From JBALVT01 sp045110675 (GTDB lineage: Bacteria > Pseudomonadota > Gammaproteobacteria > Pseudomonadales > Halieaceae), in assembly GCA_045110675.1 (NCBI GenBank), contig JBGCGJ010000017.1, positions 124,001-188,000 on the forward strand: 64,000 bases of DNA, given 5' to 3'. A program made the position numbers and the translations under genes. The notes below the pieces were generated by a model. It was given only the letters and a program-made list of their open reading frames with translations, searched no databases and was not told where the DNA came from. This document shows positions 36,787-44,899 of this stretch, piece after piece. Each line of letters starts with the position of its first letter. The first letter of the stretch is position 1.

Positions 36787-37898
36787 AAATCGGCCGCCTG
36801 GTGGCTCTGGTAAAGAAGGAAGCCTTGCAGATAATGCGAGATCCTTCGGCGTTGCTCATCGCCTTCGTGTTACCTCCCACCTTGCTTTTTCTTTTCGCTT
36901 ATGGCGTTTCACTGGATGTGAAAAACGTCAGTATCGGTGTGGTACTGGAAAGCGACGGGGCCTACTCGCGAGATCTCGCCGCGGCCTACGACGCCACGGA
37001 GTATTTCAAGGTAACTCCGGCAAGGCACCGCAAAGAAGTGGAGCGAGAACTCGTAACGGGCGACCTGACGGTGTTCGTTGTCATTCCGCAGGACTTCGAC
37101 GCGCGCATGGCGGACGCCAACCGCAGTGCAAGCATTCAAATTATCACCGATGGCTCCAGGCCCAACTCGGCAAACTTTGCAGCGGGATATGCTCAGGGAG
37201 TATTCAACAATTGGATTTTGGGACAGTCGGGATCAATAACGCCAGCCCAACCGGGAATCGCGTTAGAACAGCGATTTTGGTTTAACCCGGAACTGGAGAG
37301 CCGCAGCGTTTTAGTTCCCGGTGCTATCGCCCTGGTCATGACCATCATAGGAACAATGTTGACTGCTATGGTGATCGCCAGAGAGTGGGAACGCGGGACA
37401 ATGGAAGCCTTAATATCGACCCCGGCAAGCAAAGCGGAAATTATTCTAAGCAAACTAATCCCCTACTTCGTATTGGGGATGACGGCCATTATCGGATGCG
37501 CTCTGATGGCGGTGACGATTTTCGAAGTCCCACTTCGTGGCTCACCGGCGACACTACTGCTGGTCAGCGCGGTTTTTCTATTGCCCGCACTCGGTTTGGG
37601 TTTGCTGATCTCTGTCGCTTCGGGAAGTCAATTTCAGGCGGCTTCGACGGGGCTTCTTGTAGGTTTCATGCCGTCACTGTTGCTCTCTGGTTTCGTTTAC
37701 GAAATAAAAAGTATGCCGGTACTCATCCAGTGGGTTACTCAAATGGTTCCGGCGCGCCATTTCGTCGCCAGTCTACAAAGTGTTTTTCTGGCGGGTGATG
37801 TCTGGTCAGACTTGATTCCCAATATACTATCTATGCTCGCCCTCGGGGTTTTGTTGTTTGGCCTGACGTTTATGAAAACACGTGAGGGCCTCGACTAA
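36783..37898 (+). CDS. ybhS: ABC-2 type permease, YbhS-like
   Basis: A 371-aa permease with one N-terminal helix (about 23-42), an extracytoplasmic domain of about 130 residues, and five C-terminal helices from residue 175, the usual ABC-2/DrrB export layout. The conserved AREWERGTMEALISTP segment marks the coupling helix region. It overlaps both neighbours (ATGA with ybhF, one base with ybhR), so it is made with them as a stoichiometric unit, probably as a heterodimer with YbhR. Confidence 0.92.
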   Translation: MKIGRLVALVKKEALQIMRDPSALLIAFVLPPTLLFLFAYGVSLDVKNVSIGVVLESDGAYSRDLAAAYDATEYFKVTPARHRKEVERELVTGDLTVFVVIPQDFDARMADANRSASIQIITDGSRPNSANFAAGYAQGVFNNWILGQSGSITPAQPGIALEQRFWFNPELESRSVLVPGAIALVMTIIGTMLTAMVIAREWERGTMEALISTPASKAEIILSKLIPYFVLGMTAIIGCALMAVTIFEVPLRGSPATLLLVSAVFLLPALGLGLLISVASGSQFQAASTGLLVGFMPSLLLSGFVYEIKSMPVLIQWVTQMVPARHFVASLQSVFLAGDVWSDLIPNILSMLALGVLLFGLTFMKTREGLD

Positions 37899-38998
37899 TG
37901 CTGGGACCACTACGTCATACCATCATAAAAGAATTCATTACACTGATCCGAGATCCAGCGGCCCGACAAATGCTCATAAGAGCCCCACTTGCACAGCTTT
38001 TGGTATTTTCCTTTGCAGCTAGCATGGAGGTTAGAAATATCGACATTGCGGTGATCAATGAAGATAGTGGTCGTTGGTCACAGGAGTTGATAACACGTAT
38101 AGAGCGGGCGAGCTTTGTGGACTCACTGATATTACTCCCGAGCAGCAAAGCTGCGGAGCCGCTGATTGATCGAAGGAAGGTGTTACTGGCTGTACACCTG
38201 CCATCAGATTTTTCTCGCAAGGTAGAACATAGAGAGGCCGCCAAGGTTCAATTGATTTTCGATGGTCGTAGAGCGAATACGGCGCAAATCACTTTTTCCT
38301 ATATTCAGAACATAGTGAATGAACTGAACGACGAAATAGCTGAGGATTCAGAGACATATCCTGCAGCATTCGTCAGGCATTGGTTTAACCCCAACCTTAT
38401 TTTTCTTTGGTATATGGTACCGGCACTTGTCGCAACCCTGGCACTCATCCCCGCGTTTTCCATGAGCGCGCTTTCTGTGGCCAGAGAGCGAGAAATGGGA
38501 ACCTTCGACCAACTGGTGGTGTCTCCAGTAAGCACACTGGAAATCATTTTAGGAAAATTACTGCCCGCGGTATTCGCAGGTATGTTTTCAGGTACTGTGA
38601 TCGCGATCCTGGCAATCTTTGCCTACGGCATCGCATTTAACGGCAGCATGTTGTTAATGCTGCTAAGCATGCTTGTTTTTACCTTCGCTATCGCCGGCTG
38701 GGGATTAATCATTTCCGCCATCTGTAATACTCAACAGCAGGCCTTTCTTGGCTTGTTTGGTTGCATGGTGTTTGTCATGGTAACTTCCGGCTTTATTAGC
38801 CCGGTGGATAACATGTCCGAATTTCTTCAAGTTATTGCACAAATCAATCCGCTTAAACATTTTATGGAAATCGTGTTGGGCAGTTTTTTGAAGTCGATGA
38901 CCGCAGCGGAAGTCTTCGCCAACTTGTGGCCAATGGCCGCGATTGGTGTGGTGACAGTGACGAGTGCCTCGATCATTGTGCGGCGCAGTATTCACTGA
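37898..38998 (+). CDS. ybhR: ABC-2 type permease, YbhR-like
   Basis: A 366-aa permease with the same layout as its upstream partner: N-terminal helix region, large extracytoplasmic domain, then five helices, with the AREREMGTFDQLVVSP coupling segment. It is paralogous to YbhS and last in the operon. In E. coli the YbhFSR complex has been linked to drug and cation export; whether the substrate is shared here is unknown. Confidence 0.92.
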   Translation: MLGPLRHTIIKEFITLIRDPAARQMLIRAPLAQLLVFSFAASMEVRNIDIAVINEDSGRWSQELITRIERASFVDSLILLPSSKAAEPLIDRRKVLLAVHLPSDFSRKVEHREAAKVQLIFDGRRANTAQITFSYIQNIVNELNDEIAEDSETYPAAFVRHWFNPNLIFLWYMVPALVATLALIPAFSMSALSVAREREMGTFDQLVVSPVSTLEIILGKLLPAVFAGMFSGTVIAILAIFAYGIAFNGSMLLMLLSMLVFTFAIAGWGLIISAICNTQQQAFLGLFGCMVFVMVTSGFISPVDNMSEFLQVIAQINPLKHFMEIVLGSFLKSMTAAEVFANLWPMAAIGVVTVTSASIIVRRSIH

Positions 38999-39033
38999 GG
39001 GTTGGAATACATTTTTAAGATCTGGGGGTATCT

Positions 39034-39429
39034 ATGATCGAAGGTGGATGTTTATGCGGCAAAGTACGCTACCAATATGACGGGGACATCTCCGAAATAG
39101 CGATGTGCCACTGTTCACAGTGTCGACAAGCTCAAGGTGGACTGTTCGCGACTAACAGCCCTATTGATGCAGAAAAACTGCACATTTCTGGCGGCCAATA
39201 CATTAAGGAATTTGAATCGAACAAGAACAAGGTAAGAGCGTTTTGTTCGAATTGCGGCAGCCCGCTATACAGTGCGCGAAAGGATCTCCACAATATCAAG
39301 CGCCTGAGACTAGGCTCCGTGAAGACGCCATTTGTCTGCGAAAACAGGTATCACATATTCTCGTCTTCGACTGCCTCCTGGGAGGTAATCAGCGATAACT
39401 ACCCTCAGTTCGATGAACACAAAAACTGA
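39034..39429 (+). CDS. GFA / CENP-V family zinc protein
   Basis: A 131-aa protein with the complete zinc pattern of glutathione-dependent formaldehyde-activating (GFA)-like proteins: GGCLCGKVRY (Cys6, Cys8), CHCSQCRQAQGG (about residues 27-32), and FCSNCGSPLY (about 71-74). The family is small and zinc-binding; a formaldehyde or glutathione role holds for only some members. ATG has GGGGG upstream. It is a single gene between the ybh operon and the convergent monooxygenase operon. Confidence 0.9.
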   Translation: MIEGGCLCGKVRYQYDGDISEIAMCHCSQCRQAQGGLFATNSPIDAEKLHISGGQYIKEFESNKNKVRAFCSNCGSPLYSARKDLHNIKRLRLGSVKTPFVCENRYHIFSSSTASWEVISDNYPQFDEHKN

Positions 39430-39451
39430 CAGCGGCTGTTAGTCTGGGAGT

Positions 39452-40717
39452 TCAGCCGGCCACTTCATACGAGGGGCGAGCATTAAGAGAGTCCACACCA
39501 AAACCCGCCTTCTCTTTGAAATCGTCAATGACTTGCTGAAGCTCTTGCAAAGAAACGTAATCATGGATGTTATCTACGCCTGCAGGACAGCGCTGATGCG
39601 CTATTTCCAATACCTCATCAGGGCCATTCTGCCGGCTGGCTACAACCACACGATTAGCCTTTTCCAGGCGATCATTCTCATACGCTTTCAAACCCTTGGT
39701 CGGATCATCATGAGTCACCAAAGCGTAAGCCAGCGCGCGGCCATCCAAAATGGCTTGAACCGCACCGTTTGAGCTGACGGGAATCAGGGGATGTGCCGCG
39801 TCACCTAACAGGGTCACTCGACCAAATGTCCACTGGGACAATGGGTCTCGGTCGTAAACGGGAAATTCAAAAATCTCTGTGGTCGCCTCCATAATTTCCG
39901 GGACATCAATCCAATCGAACACCCAGTTTTTATATAGAGGCTTGAGCTTCTGTTGTTCCGAAAGGTTCGCCCAGTCTTCCGGGGGAACTTGGTCAGCCTC
40001 AATAGGCAATACACCAATCCAATTGATCAAGCTCTTTCCCTCGCCGCGCGATAACAGCTCGCTGGATAATGGGTAAGACACAAGCCGAAGGCGCTTATCA
40101 CCAATGATAATCATGGTCTTGCCATCCAGGTATTGTGGCGCTGCAACCGCTGCGCGGTAGACCACGATGCCGGAATAGAGCGGCTTGCCTTCCTGGGGAT
40201 AGAGTTTTTTTCGGGTGGCAGAATGTATTCCATCAGCTCCAATCAGAACGTCACATTCAGCCTCAAAGCTACCGCCGATCTCCCGCCGCCTAAACGTCAC
40301 GGTGATCTTTCCGTTGTCATGCTCGTGAAAGTCATCTAAGGCCGCGTCCGAAACAACTTTGTCTTCGCCAGCTCGCGCTTTGAATACGCGCAGCAACATG
40401 GATTGTAAGTCACCCCTATGCATAGACCATTGCGGCCACTTATATCCTGCGTTTAAGCCGCAAGGCTGACCAATAACCAGTTTGCCTTCGCAGTTGTAGT
40501 AATTCATCGCCGTGGTACGGATGGCGAAGTTATCAATCTCCTCTTCCAATCCCAGCGCAATCAATTCTCTCGACGCATGGGGCAGGATGTTCAGACCAAC
40601 ACCCAGGGGTAGAATTTCCGCCGTGGCCTCATAAACAACAACATCAATGCCTACCTTTTGCAAGCTCAGTGCGGCAGTTAATCCTCCGATGCCCGCTCCC
40701 GCAATAACAACTTTCAA
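39452..40717 (-). CDS. FAD-dependent monooxygenase (PhzS / salicylate hydroxylase type)
   Basis: A 421-aa group A flavin monooxygenase. FAD motif VVIAGAGIGGLTAALSLQ at the N-terminus, DG motif VLIGADGIHSATR, and GDAAHPLIPVSSNGAVQAILDG near residue 300. The best start is TTG 40717, which overlaps the TGA of the preceding gene, gives the family-typical MKVVIAGAG and has GGAG 9 nt upstream; GTG 40753 and 40732 are alternatives. It hydroxylates an aromatic or similar ring using NAD(P)H and O2. It closes an MFS-nitrilase-monooxygenase operon, so it probably acts on the product of the hydrolase. Confidence 0.9.
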   Translation of the reverse strand: MKVVIAGAGIGGLTAALSLQKVGIDVVVYEATAEILPLGVGLNILPHASRELIALGLEEEIDNFAIRTTAMNYYNCEGKLVIGQPCGLNAGYKWPQWSMHRGDLQSMLLRVFKARAGEDKVVSDAALDDFHEHDNGKITVTFRRREIGGSFEAECDVLIGADGIHSATRKKLYPQEGKPLYSGIVVYRAAVAAPQYLDGKTMIIIGDKRLRLVSYPLSSELLSRGEGKSLINWIGVLPIEADQVPPEDWANLSEQQKLKPLYKNWVFDWIDVPEIMEATTEIFEFPVYDRDPLSQWTFGRVTLLGDAAHPLIPVSSNGAVQAILDGRALAYALVTHDDPTKGLKAYENDRLEKANRVVVASRQNGPDEVLEIAHQRCPAGVDNIHDYVSLQELQQVIDDFKEKAGFGVDSLNARPSYEVAG

Positions 40718-41916
40718 TCCCAATCGCTCCACATTTTTTTGACTTCCTGCCACTGCTCGGCGTCCATCCCAGGATCGCCCTCGGGCATCAGCTTTGCCCC
40801 TTCGTGTTGCAAGTGCGGGCGCGTCCAGGTGCCTCGCTCGTAGAGCTTTTCAATGTTTTGGCGATAGATTTTATCAACATCGTTGTGGTGCAGAGGCTCC
40901 TGCTCCATCCATAAATTTTTTGGATGAATGGGCTGGGAGTACATTTCCCGAAACAATTCCGTGCGCAGATCTTTTAGCCAGTTACTGTTCAAGTTCATAG
41001 CCCGGTATTGGCGCAGCGCTTCGATATCGATGATTGCAGACACAGCAGTATTGGCGCTTTGCGCTGAATGACTCAACACCTCACCTCGATAACCTACTAT
41101 GTGGCTGTTGCCACCGGCAATCTCCACCGGATGACGTGATGAAGCCGACAGATACACCGGGCCAATATTAGGGCACAGCATGTAGAGGCTGTTGAATTCT
41201 GCGTGGCCGCGATTTTGAATCATCCAGCTACCGCCAGGGTTACCACCGCAATTGGTCATCGGCACGGCCTCGGATGGCCGGTATACGACTTCAGCGCCAT
41301 TGAAAGCCAGTGCGCGAACAGCTTCCGGGTATTCACCATCGGAGCAGCAAATTGTGCCTATATTGCCGATGTCATCGGTTTTCAATACCGGGTAAAAAGC
41401 GTCTATACCGCTCCCGAAATATTCCACCCAGCGGTCGTAGACGTCGTGAGGTGTGCAGGACCGCTCCCTGGCCCAAATATGATTTTTGGCCGATTTGTGT
41501 ACAACCTCACCACTCGGCCCGATCACAAACAGAGTATTGAAAAATCGATCCTCCATAATCTCGGGCCAGCGCGCTTTGCACTGTACGAAAATGTAGGTCT
41601 GATACATTTTGGCCAAGCGCCCTAGAAACTCAGTCTCTTCGCCCGGCACATCGATGAATAGATCTCTAGCGGCCAGCTTATGAGGCAGGTCAAAAATTTC
41701 ATCGGTAAAACCAGTCAACGCGCCCTCGGCCAGCGATATCACTTTTACCGGCATATTGATGTTTGTCATTGAGACCGCCGCGTGAATTACTTCCTCGATA
41801 TTCTCGAGATTGTGGCGGATATGCTTTCGATCAGCGGTTCCATAGGTGATGGTCGACAAACCCAGCGCCATGTAGGGCGCGATGGCTTTGCTTGTTTTTG
41901 CTGACGGAGTGTCCAT
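40714..41916 (-). CDS. Carbon-nitrogen hydrolase (nitrilase superfamily)
   Basis: A 400-aa nitrilase-fold amidohydrolase. The Glu-Lys-Cys triad is visible as Glu64 (SLAEGAL), Lys141 or Lys144 (VVHKSAKNH) and Cys191 (GTICCSDGEYPE). It is longer than most nitrilases (about 280-350 aa), with extra C-terminal residues rich in His and Glu. It would hydrolyse an amide, carbamate or nitrile. It lies 33 bp after the MFS gene and overlaps the monooxygenase start, suggesting a catabolic chain of uptake, hydrolysis and hydroxylation. Substrate unknown. Confidence 0.88.
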   Translation of the reverse strand: MDTPSAKTSKAIAPYMALGLSTITYGTADRKHIRHNLENIEEVIHAAVSMTNINMPVKVISLAEGALTGFTDEIFDLPHKLAARDLFIDVPGEETEFLGRLAKMYQTYIFVQCKARWPEIMEDRFFNTLFVIGPSGEVVHKSAKNHIWARERSCTPHDVYDRWVEYFGSGIDAFYPVLKTDDIGNIGTICCSDGEYPEAVRALAFNGAEVVYRPSEAVPMTNCGGNPGGSWMIQNRGHAEFNSLYMLCPNIGPVYLSASSRHPVEIAGGNSHIVGYRGEVLSHSAQSANTAVSAIIDIEALRQYRAMNLNSNWLKDLRTELFREMYSQPIHPKNLWMEQEPLHHNDVDKIYRQNIEKLYERGTWTRPHLQHEGAKLMPEGDPGMDAEQWQEVKKMWSDWD

Positions 41917-41949
41917 ATGTTTCTCTCGCTCGAGTGTTTGTTCGGGTTT

Positions 41950-43125
41950 TTAGGTTTGAATGCCAGCTGTGATTAGGTTGCGGCTGCGGTAAATGATTAG
42001 GAAAAATATCAAAAAACTGACGAGGCTACACACAGCTGCCATCAGATTTATCGCACTGTAGTCATCACCCTGTATCAACGCTGCTGCAATACCAGGGCCG
42101 AACGCAGCACCTAAGCCCTGAGCAGCCGTCATCAGTACCAGATATTTTCCCTTTGCGTCTATCTTGGCAATTGCGCCCATCTGATATGCAACACCAATCA
42201 TAAACAGTGCCTGGAAAACCCCGGCGCCGACAAAAAAGGTTAATGAACCAAACTTGCCTATTAACATCCACAACACCAGGCACTGACCGAACAGGACGAC
42301 CACCAGTGGTAATATGCGCCCGTAGCGATCACTGACCACCGCAGCCAATGCCGCACCACCCACCGCGACCAGTTGCGCGGCACCGAGCGCCAATCCAATG
42401 GTGTCGCCAGGCAACTCCGCCACTACCCCTATGCGTTCGATGAAGGTCCACAAGCTAAACACGCAAATGAAGAATACAACACTGGCGAACAGTCCCAGCC
42501 AAATAAGTACTGTCGCGCCACTGGCTTGTTCGCCTTGCTGTGGCAGTACAGTACGGTCGATGCCGCTGTCGGGGAACTTAATCACAATGGGTATCATTAA
42601 GATGCTGGCCGCCGCCAACATGTAGTACAAACCACTGACGGTCCAATTCTGCAACAGCGCCGGAGCAGCGGCGAAAGCGGCAAACATCAGAACGCCTTGC
42701 ACTGCCTGCGCAACACCAAAGGCTCGATCCGGCTCTCTGTTGTCACCAAGCGCAGCCACCGTAACAGCAAATATTGCGCCGGCGGACAGTCCAGCCAGAA
42801 ACCGTATAGAGAGCAAAGCAATATAGTCACTGAGATTTGCCGAAATAAAGTGCAGTAACGCCGTTAACAACATCGATACAATTAATGCCTTCACCCAGGA
42901 AACTCGTCGTATCCAGAAGGAGGCTATTATCGAGGTAATCACCACTCCCATTCCCTCAACAGCGGCAATGTTACCCGCCTGCTGCTCACTCAAGCCATGA
43001 CTGTCGATCAGTCCTCCAACGATCATCGGCATTAGAATAATTGCCGCTGGGCCCAAAGGATATAGGAAGGAAATCAGTAAGGTAGTGGAAAACGTGTGAT
43101 CAAATTTATTTTTTTCTTTATGCAT
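41950..43125 (-). CDS. MFS transporter
   Basis: A 391-aa major facilitator protein with about 12 hydrophobic helices and the loop 2-3 region VVITSIIASFWIRRVSWVKA. The N-terminal cytosolic tail is short (MHKEKNKFDHTF). It is first in the minus-strand operon with the nitrilase and monooxygenase genes, so it most likely imports their substrate. Its promoter region carries a perfect inverted repeat at 43172-43194. No substrate can be assigned from sequence alone. Confidence 0.9.
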   Translation of the reverse strand: MHKEKNKFDHTFSTTLLISFLYPLGPAAIILMPMIVGGLIDSHGLSEQQAGNIAAVEGMGVVITSIIASFWIRRVSWVKALIVSMLLTALLHFISANLSDYIALLSIRFLAGLSAGAIFAVTVAALGDNREPDRAFGVAQAVQGVLMFAAFAAAPALLQNWTVSGLYYMLAAASILMIPIVIKFPDSGIDRTVLPQQGEQASGATVLIWLGLFASVVFFICVFSLWTFIERIGVVAELPGDTIGLALGAAQLVAVGGAALAAVVSDRYGRILPLVVVLFGQCLVLWMLIGKFGSLTFFVGAGVFQALFMIGVAYQMGAIAKIDAKGKYLVLMTAAQGLGAAFGPGIAAALIQGDDYSAINLMAAVCSLVSFLIFFLIIYRSRNLITAGIQT

Positions 43126-43171
43126 TGATTGCTCGCTTTATGGAACGGTGGAGTACAGAGTTCTCCACAAT

Positions 43172-43208
43172 CTTGGTATTAGAGTAATACCAAGCGATTC
43201 TTTGTCAA
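43172..43208 (-). promoter_or_regulatory. Promoter with embedded 10-bp perfect inverted repeat upstream of the MFS operon
   Basis: CTTGGTATTA, spacer GAG, TAATACCAAG at 43172-43194 is a perfect palindrome of 10-bp arms. On the minus strand a consensus TTGACA (43208-43203) lies 8 bp upstream of it, so the palindrome covers the spacer and -10 region and would block RNA polymerase when bound. No regulator gene is directly adjacent; the TetR gene at 43606 is the nearest candidate but has its own different boxes. Confidence 0.68.
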
Positions 43209-43327
43209 CCAACCCTGAGAGAAAACACTTTCCCCGGGCATCGTAGGCTACACTACATGGTACAGCCGCAACTCAGCGATCTACAGAAAGCTGTAAATTC
43301 AGTGCCGAGTGACTTAGGAGGTCAGGA

Positions 43328-43611
43328 ATGAACAGACGAAGTAACAGGCTCATAGTTCTGCCATTGGTGGGAGGAGTCGTGCTCCAATTGGCTGCCTGCG
43401 GCACCATCATCTACCCGGAGAGAAAAGGTCAGATAAAAGGTCAACTTGATGTTGGGGTAGTGGCCTTGGCAGCGACATAGACCACCAAGGGATAGAACAG
43501 ATTATCCTGCAAGAAACCGGAAAAAATATCAGTCTCGAAGATAGTGAAATCTACCCACGCCCGGAGATGACTACTATGAGTTCCATTGAGGAAGAAGTGA
43601 GGTTCTTATGA
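43328..43611 (+). pseudogene. Decayed small lipoprotein gene
   Basis: A strong AGGAGGT precedes ATG 43328, which encodes a 50-aa peptide with a lipobox (LAAC, Cys25) and then GTIIYPERKGQIKGQLDVGVVAL before a TAG at 43478. The matching C-terminal part, IIL-QETGKNISLEDSEIYPRPE, continues in another frame to a TGA at 43609. This two-part pattern fits a known small lipoprotein family often mislabelled polyribonucleotide nucleotidyltransferase, in which a hydrophobic helix joins the halves; that helix is missing here. I infer an internal deletion with frameshift. Its end overlaps the convergent TetR gene. Confidence 0.55.
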
Positions 43612-44187
43612 ATCAATTGCCTTGGCGACAATTTTCTCCGCCATGGATTTCGCTAATTTCGCAGCTTCCAAATTACCACTCACATGGGCTTCTACAATAG
43701 AGCCCTCGAGCAGCAAATGTAACTGCGCTGCTAACGCTTCAGGGTCCCGGGCATCTGCTAGCTCCGCCAAGTCACGAATATAATCACGCAATAGTCGCTT
43801 ATGTTCTGCGCAAACTTTGTGACTGGGATCTTCATGTGGAGCAAACTCAGCCGCCGCATTGACAAACATACAGCCAGAAAATGCCGCTTCATTGAACCAG
43901 ACATCGTGTGCATCGAATATTGACAGCAACCGGTCCCGAGCCGTCGTGCCCAAACGCTCTGTATCGCGCATTATCCGGTTTCGAAACAGCTCATCCCGCT
44001 TGCGCAACACCGCTAACACCAGTTCATCTTTGGACTTGAAGTGGTTGTATAAGGTTTTCTTGGATACCCCCGACTCCGTGCAAATCAAATCGACTCCCGT
44101 GGCATTAAAACCATTTTGGTAAAACAGCTCCAGGGCCTGGCTGACGATTTGCTCTCTTTTGGATACGGCGGGCACAGAGGGGTCCAA
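43606..44187 (-). CDS. TetR/AcrR-family transcriptional regulator
   Basis: A 193-aa regulator with the N-terminal helix-turn-helix ALELFYQNGFNATGVDLICTESGVSKKTLYNHFKSKDELVLAVL and a TetR_C-type ligand domain. The frame starts at TTG 44187, with GTG 44175 as the alternative; neither has a clear ribosome-binding site. It is divergent from the DUF1348-GST genes, and three copies of a 16-bp box lie in the shared 237-bp region, so it very likely represses those genes and itself. The inducer is unknown, though GST and DUF1348 partners suggest an electrophile. Confidence 0.9.
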   Translation of the reverse strand: MDPSVPAVSKREQIVSQALELFYQNGFNATGVDLICTESGVSKKTLYNHFKSKDELVLAVLRKRDELFRNRIMRDTERLGTTARDRLLSIFDAHDVWFNEAAFSGCMFVNAAAEFAPHEDPSHKVCAEHKRLLRDYIRDLAELADARDPEALAAQLHLLLEGSIVEAHVSGNLEAAKLAKSMAEKIVAKAIDS

Positions 44188-44196
44188 ATTAAGGAA

Positions 44197-44212
44197 TATA
44201 CCGATTAGTGTA
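44197..44212. promoter_or_regulatory. TetR-box copy C (near tetR start)
   Basis: The minus-strand reading TACACTAATCGGTATA matches box A (44344-44359) at 13 of 16 positions and box B at 11. It lies 10 bp upstream of the tetR start, in the opposite orientation to the other two, so binding there would shut off the regulator itself. Confidence 0.6.
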
Positions 44213-44334
44213 TTTTAAAACGTTTCTTAGATCAACATTCCAGTTTTTTTGAACCTATTTTTGAGTGAGGCCACAACACGATTCGATATTTATTCTAGAT
44301 ATATCATAGGGATAAAAAATATTCCGCAAAAATC

Positions 44335-44361
44335 TTGACGAAGTAAACAGATCGGTATACC
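44335..44361 (+). promoter_or_regulatory. Promoter-like hexamers overlapping TetR-box A
   Basis: TTGACG (44335-44340) and TATACC (44356-44361) are spaced 15 bp; TACCTT at 44358 gives 17 bp. Box A, TAAACAGATCGGTATA (44344-44359), is an imperfect palindrome (6 of 8 pairs) lying between the hexamers, the classic place for TetR repression of the DUF1348-GST transcript. Confidence 0.55.
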
Positions 44362-44374
44362 TTTAATTGCAAGA

Positions 44375-44390
44375 GAAACAAATCGGTTTC
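44375..44390. promoter_or_regulatory. TetR-box copy B
   Basis: GAAACAAATCGGTTTC has perfect 5-bp arms (GAAAC / GTTTC) and matches box A at 12 of 16 positions. It is 31 bp centre to centre from box A, close to three helical turns, so two repressor dimers could bind on the same DNA face. Confidence 0.6.
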
Positions 44391-44424
44391 TTTTCGTCGA
44401 AACCTAATACAGCGGAGCACTGAG

Positions 44425-44835
44425 ATGACAACAGCCCTAATACCTCCATTTACCCTTGAAACCGCTACAGCAAAAGTCCAGCGCGCCGAAGACCTATGGA
44501 ACACAAGGAACCCCGACAACATATCGCTTGCATACACCCCCGATTCCCAGTGGCGCAACCGAGCGGAGTTCGTGAAGGGGCGCGAAGCGATCGCCAAGTT
44601 GCTAGAACGTAAGTGGACCAGGGAATTGAATTACAAACTGAAAAAAGAGCTGTTCGCATTTGCTAACAATCATATCGCAGTGCATTTCGAATACGAGTAT
44701 CACGACGACAGTGGACAGTGGTTTCGCGCCTATGGCAACGAGCACTGGGAATTCGACGACGATGGTCTGATGCATACCCGCGACGCGAGTATTAACGAAA
44801 AGCCCATCCAAGAACACGAACGCAACTTGTACTAA
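44425..44835 (+). CDS. DUF1348 / SnoaL-like NTF2-fold protein
   Basis: A 136-aa small protein of the DUF1348 family within the NTF2-like fold. Recognisable stretches are AEDLWNTRNPDNISLAYTPDSQWRNR, KGREAIAKLLERKWTRELNYKLKKELFAF and GNEHWEFDDDGLM. No catalytic role is established for the family. It leads a two-gene unit with a GST (64 bp gap) under the divergent TetR gene. A detoxification role is guilt by association only. Confidence 0.9.
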   Translation: MTTALIPPFTLETATAKVQRAEDLWNTRNPDNISLAYTPDSQWRNRAEFVKGREAIAKLLERKWTRELNYKLKKELFAFANNHIAVHFEYEYHDDSGQWFRAYGNEHWEFDDDGLMHTRDASINEKPIQEHERNLY

Positions 44836-44899
44836 ACCGCTGCGACAGTTATCGCTGGCGGAACAAGGCAAGCAAACCTAAACCAAAAAGGAAATCATC

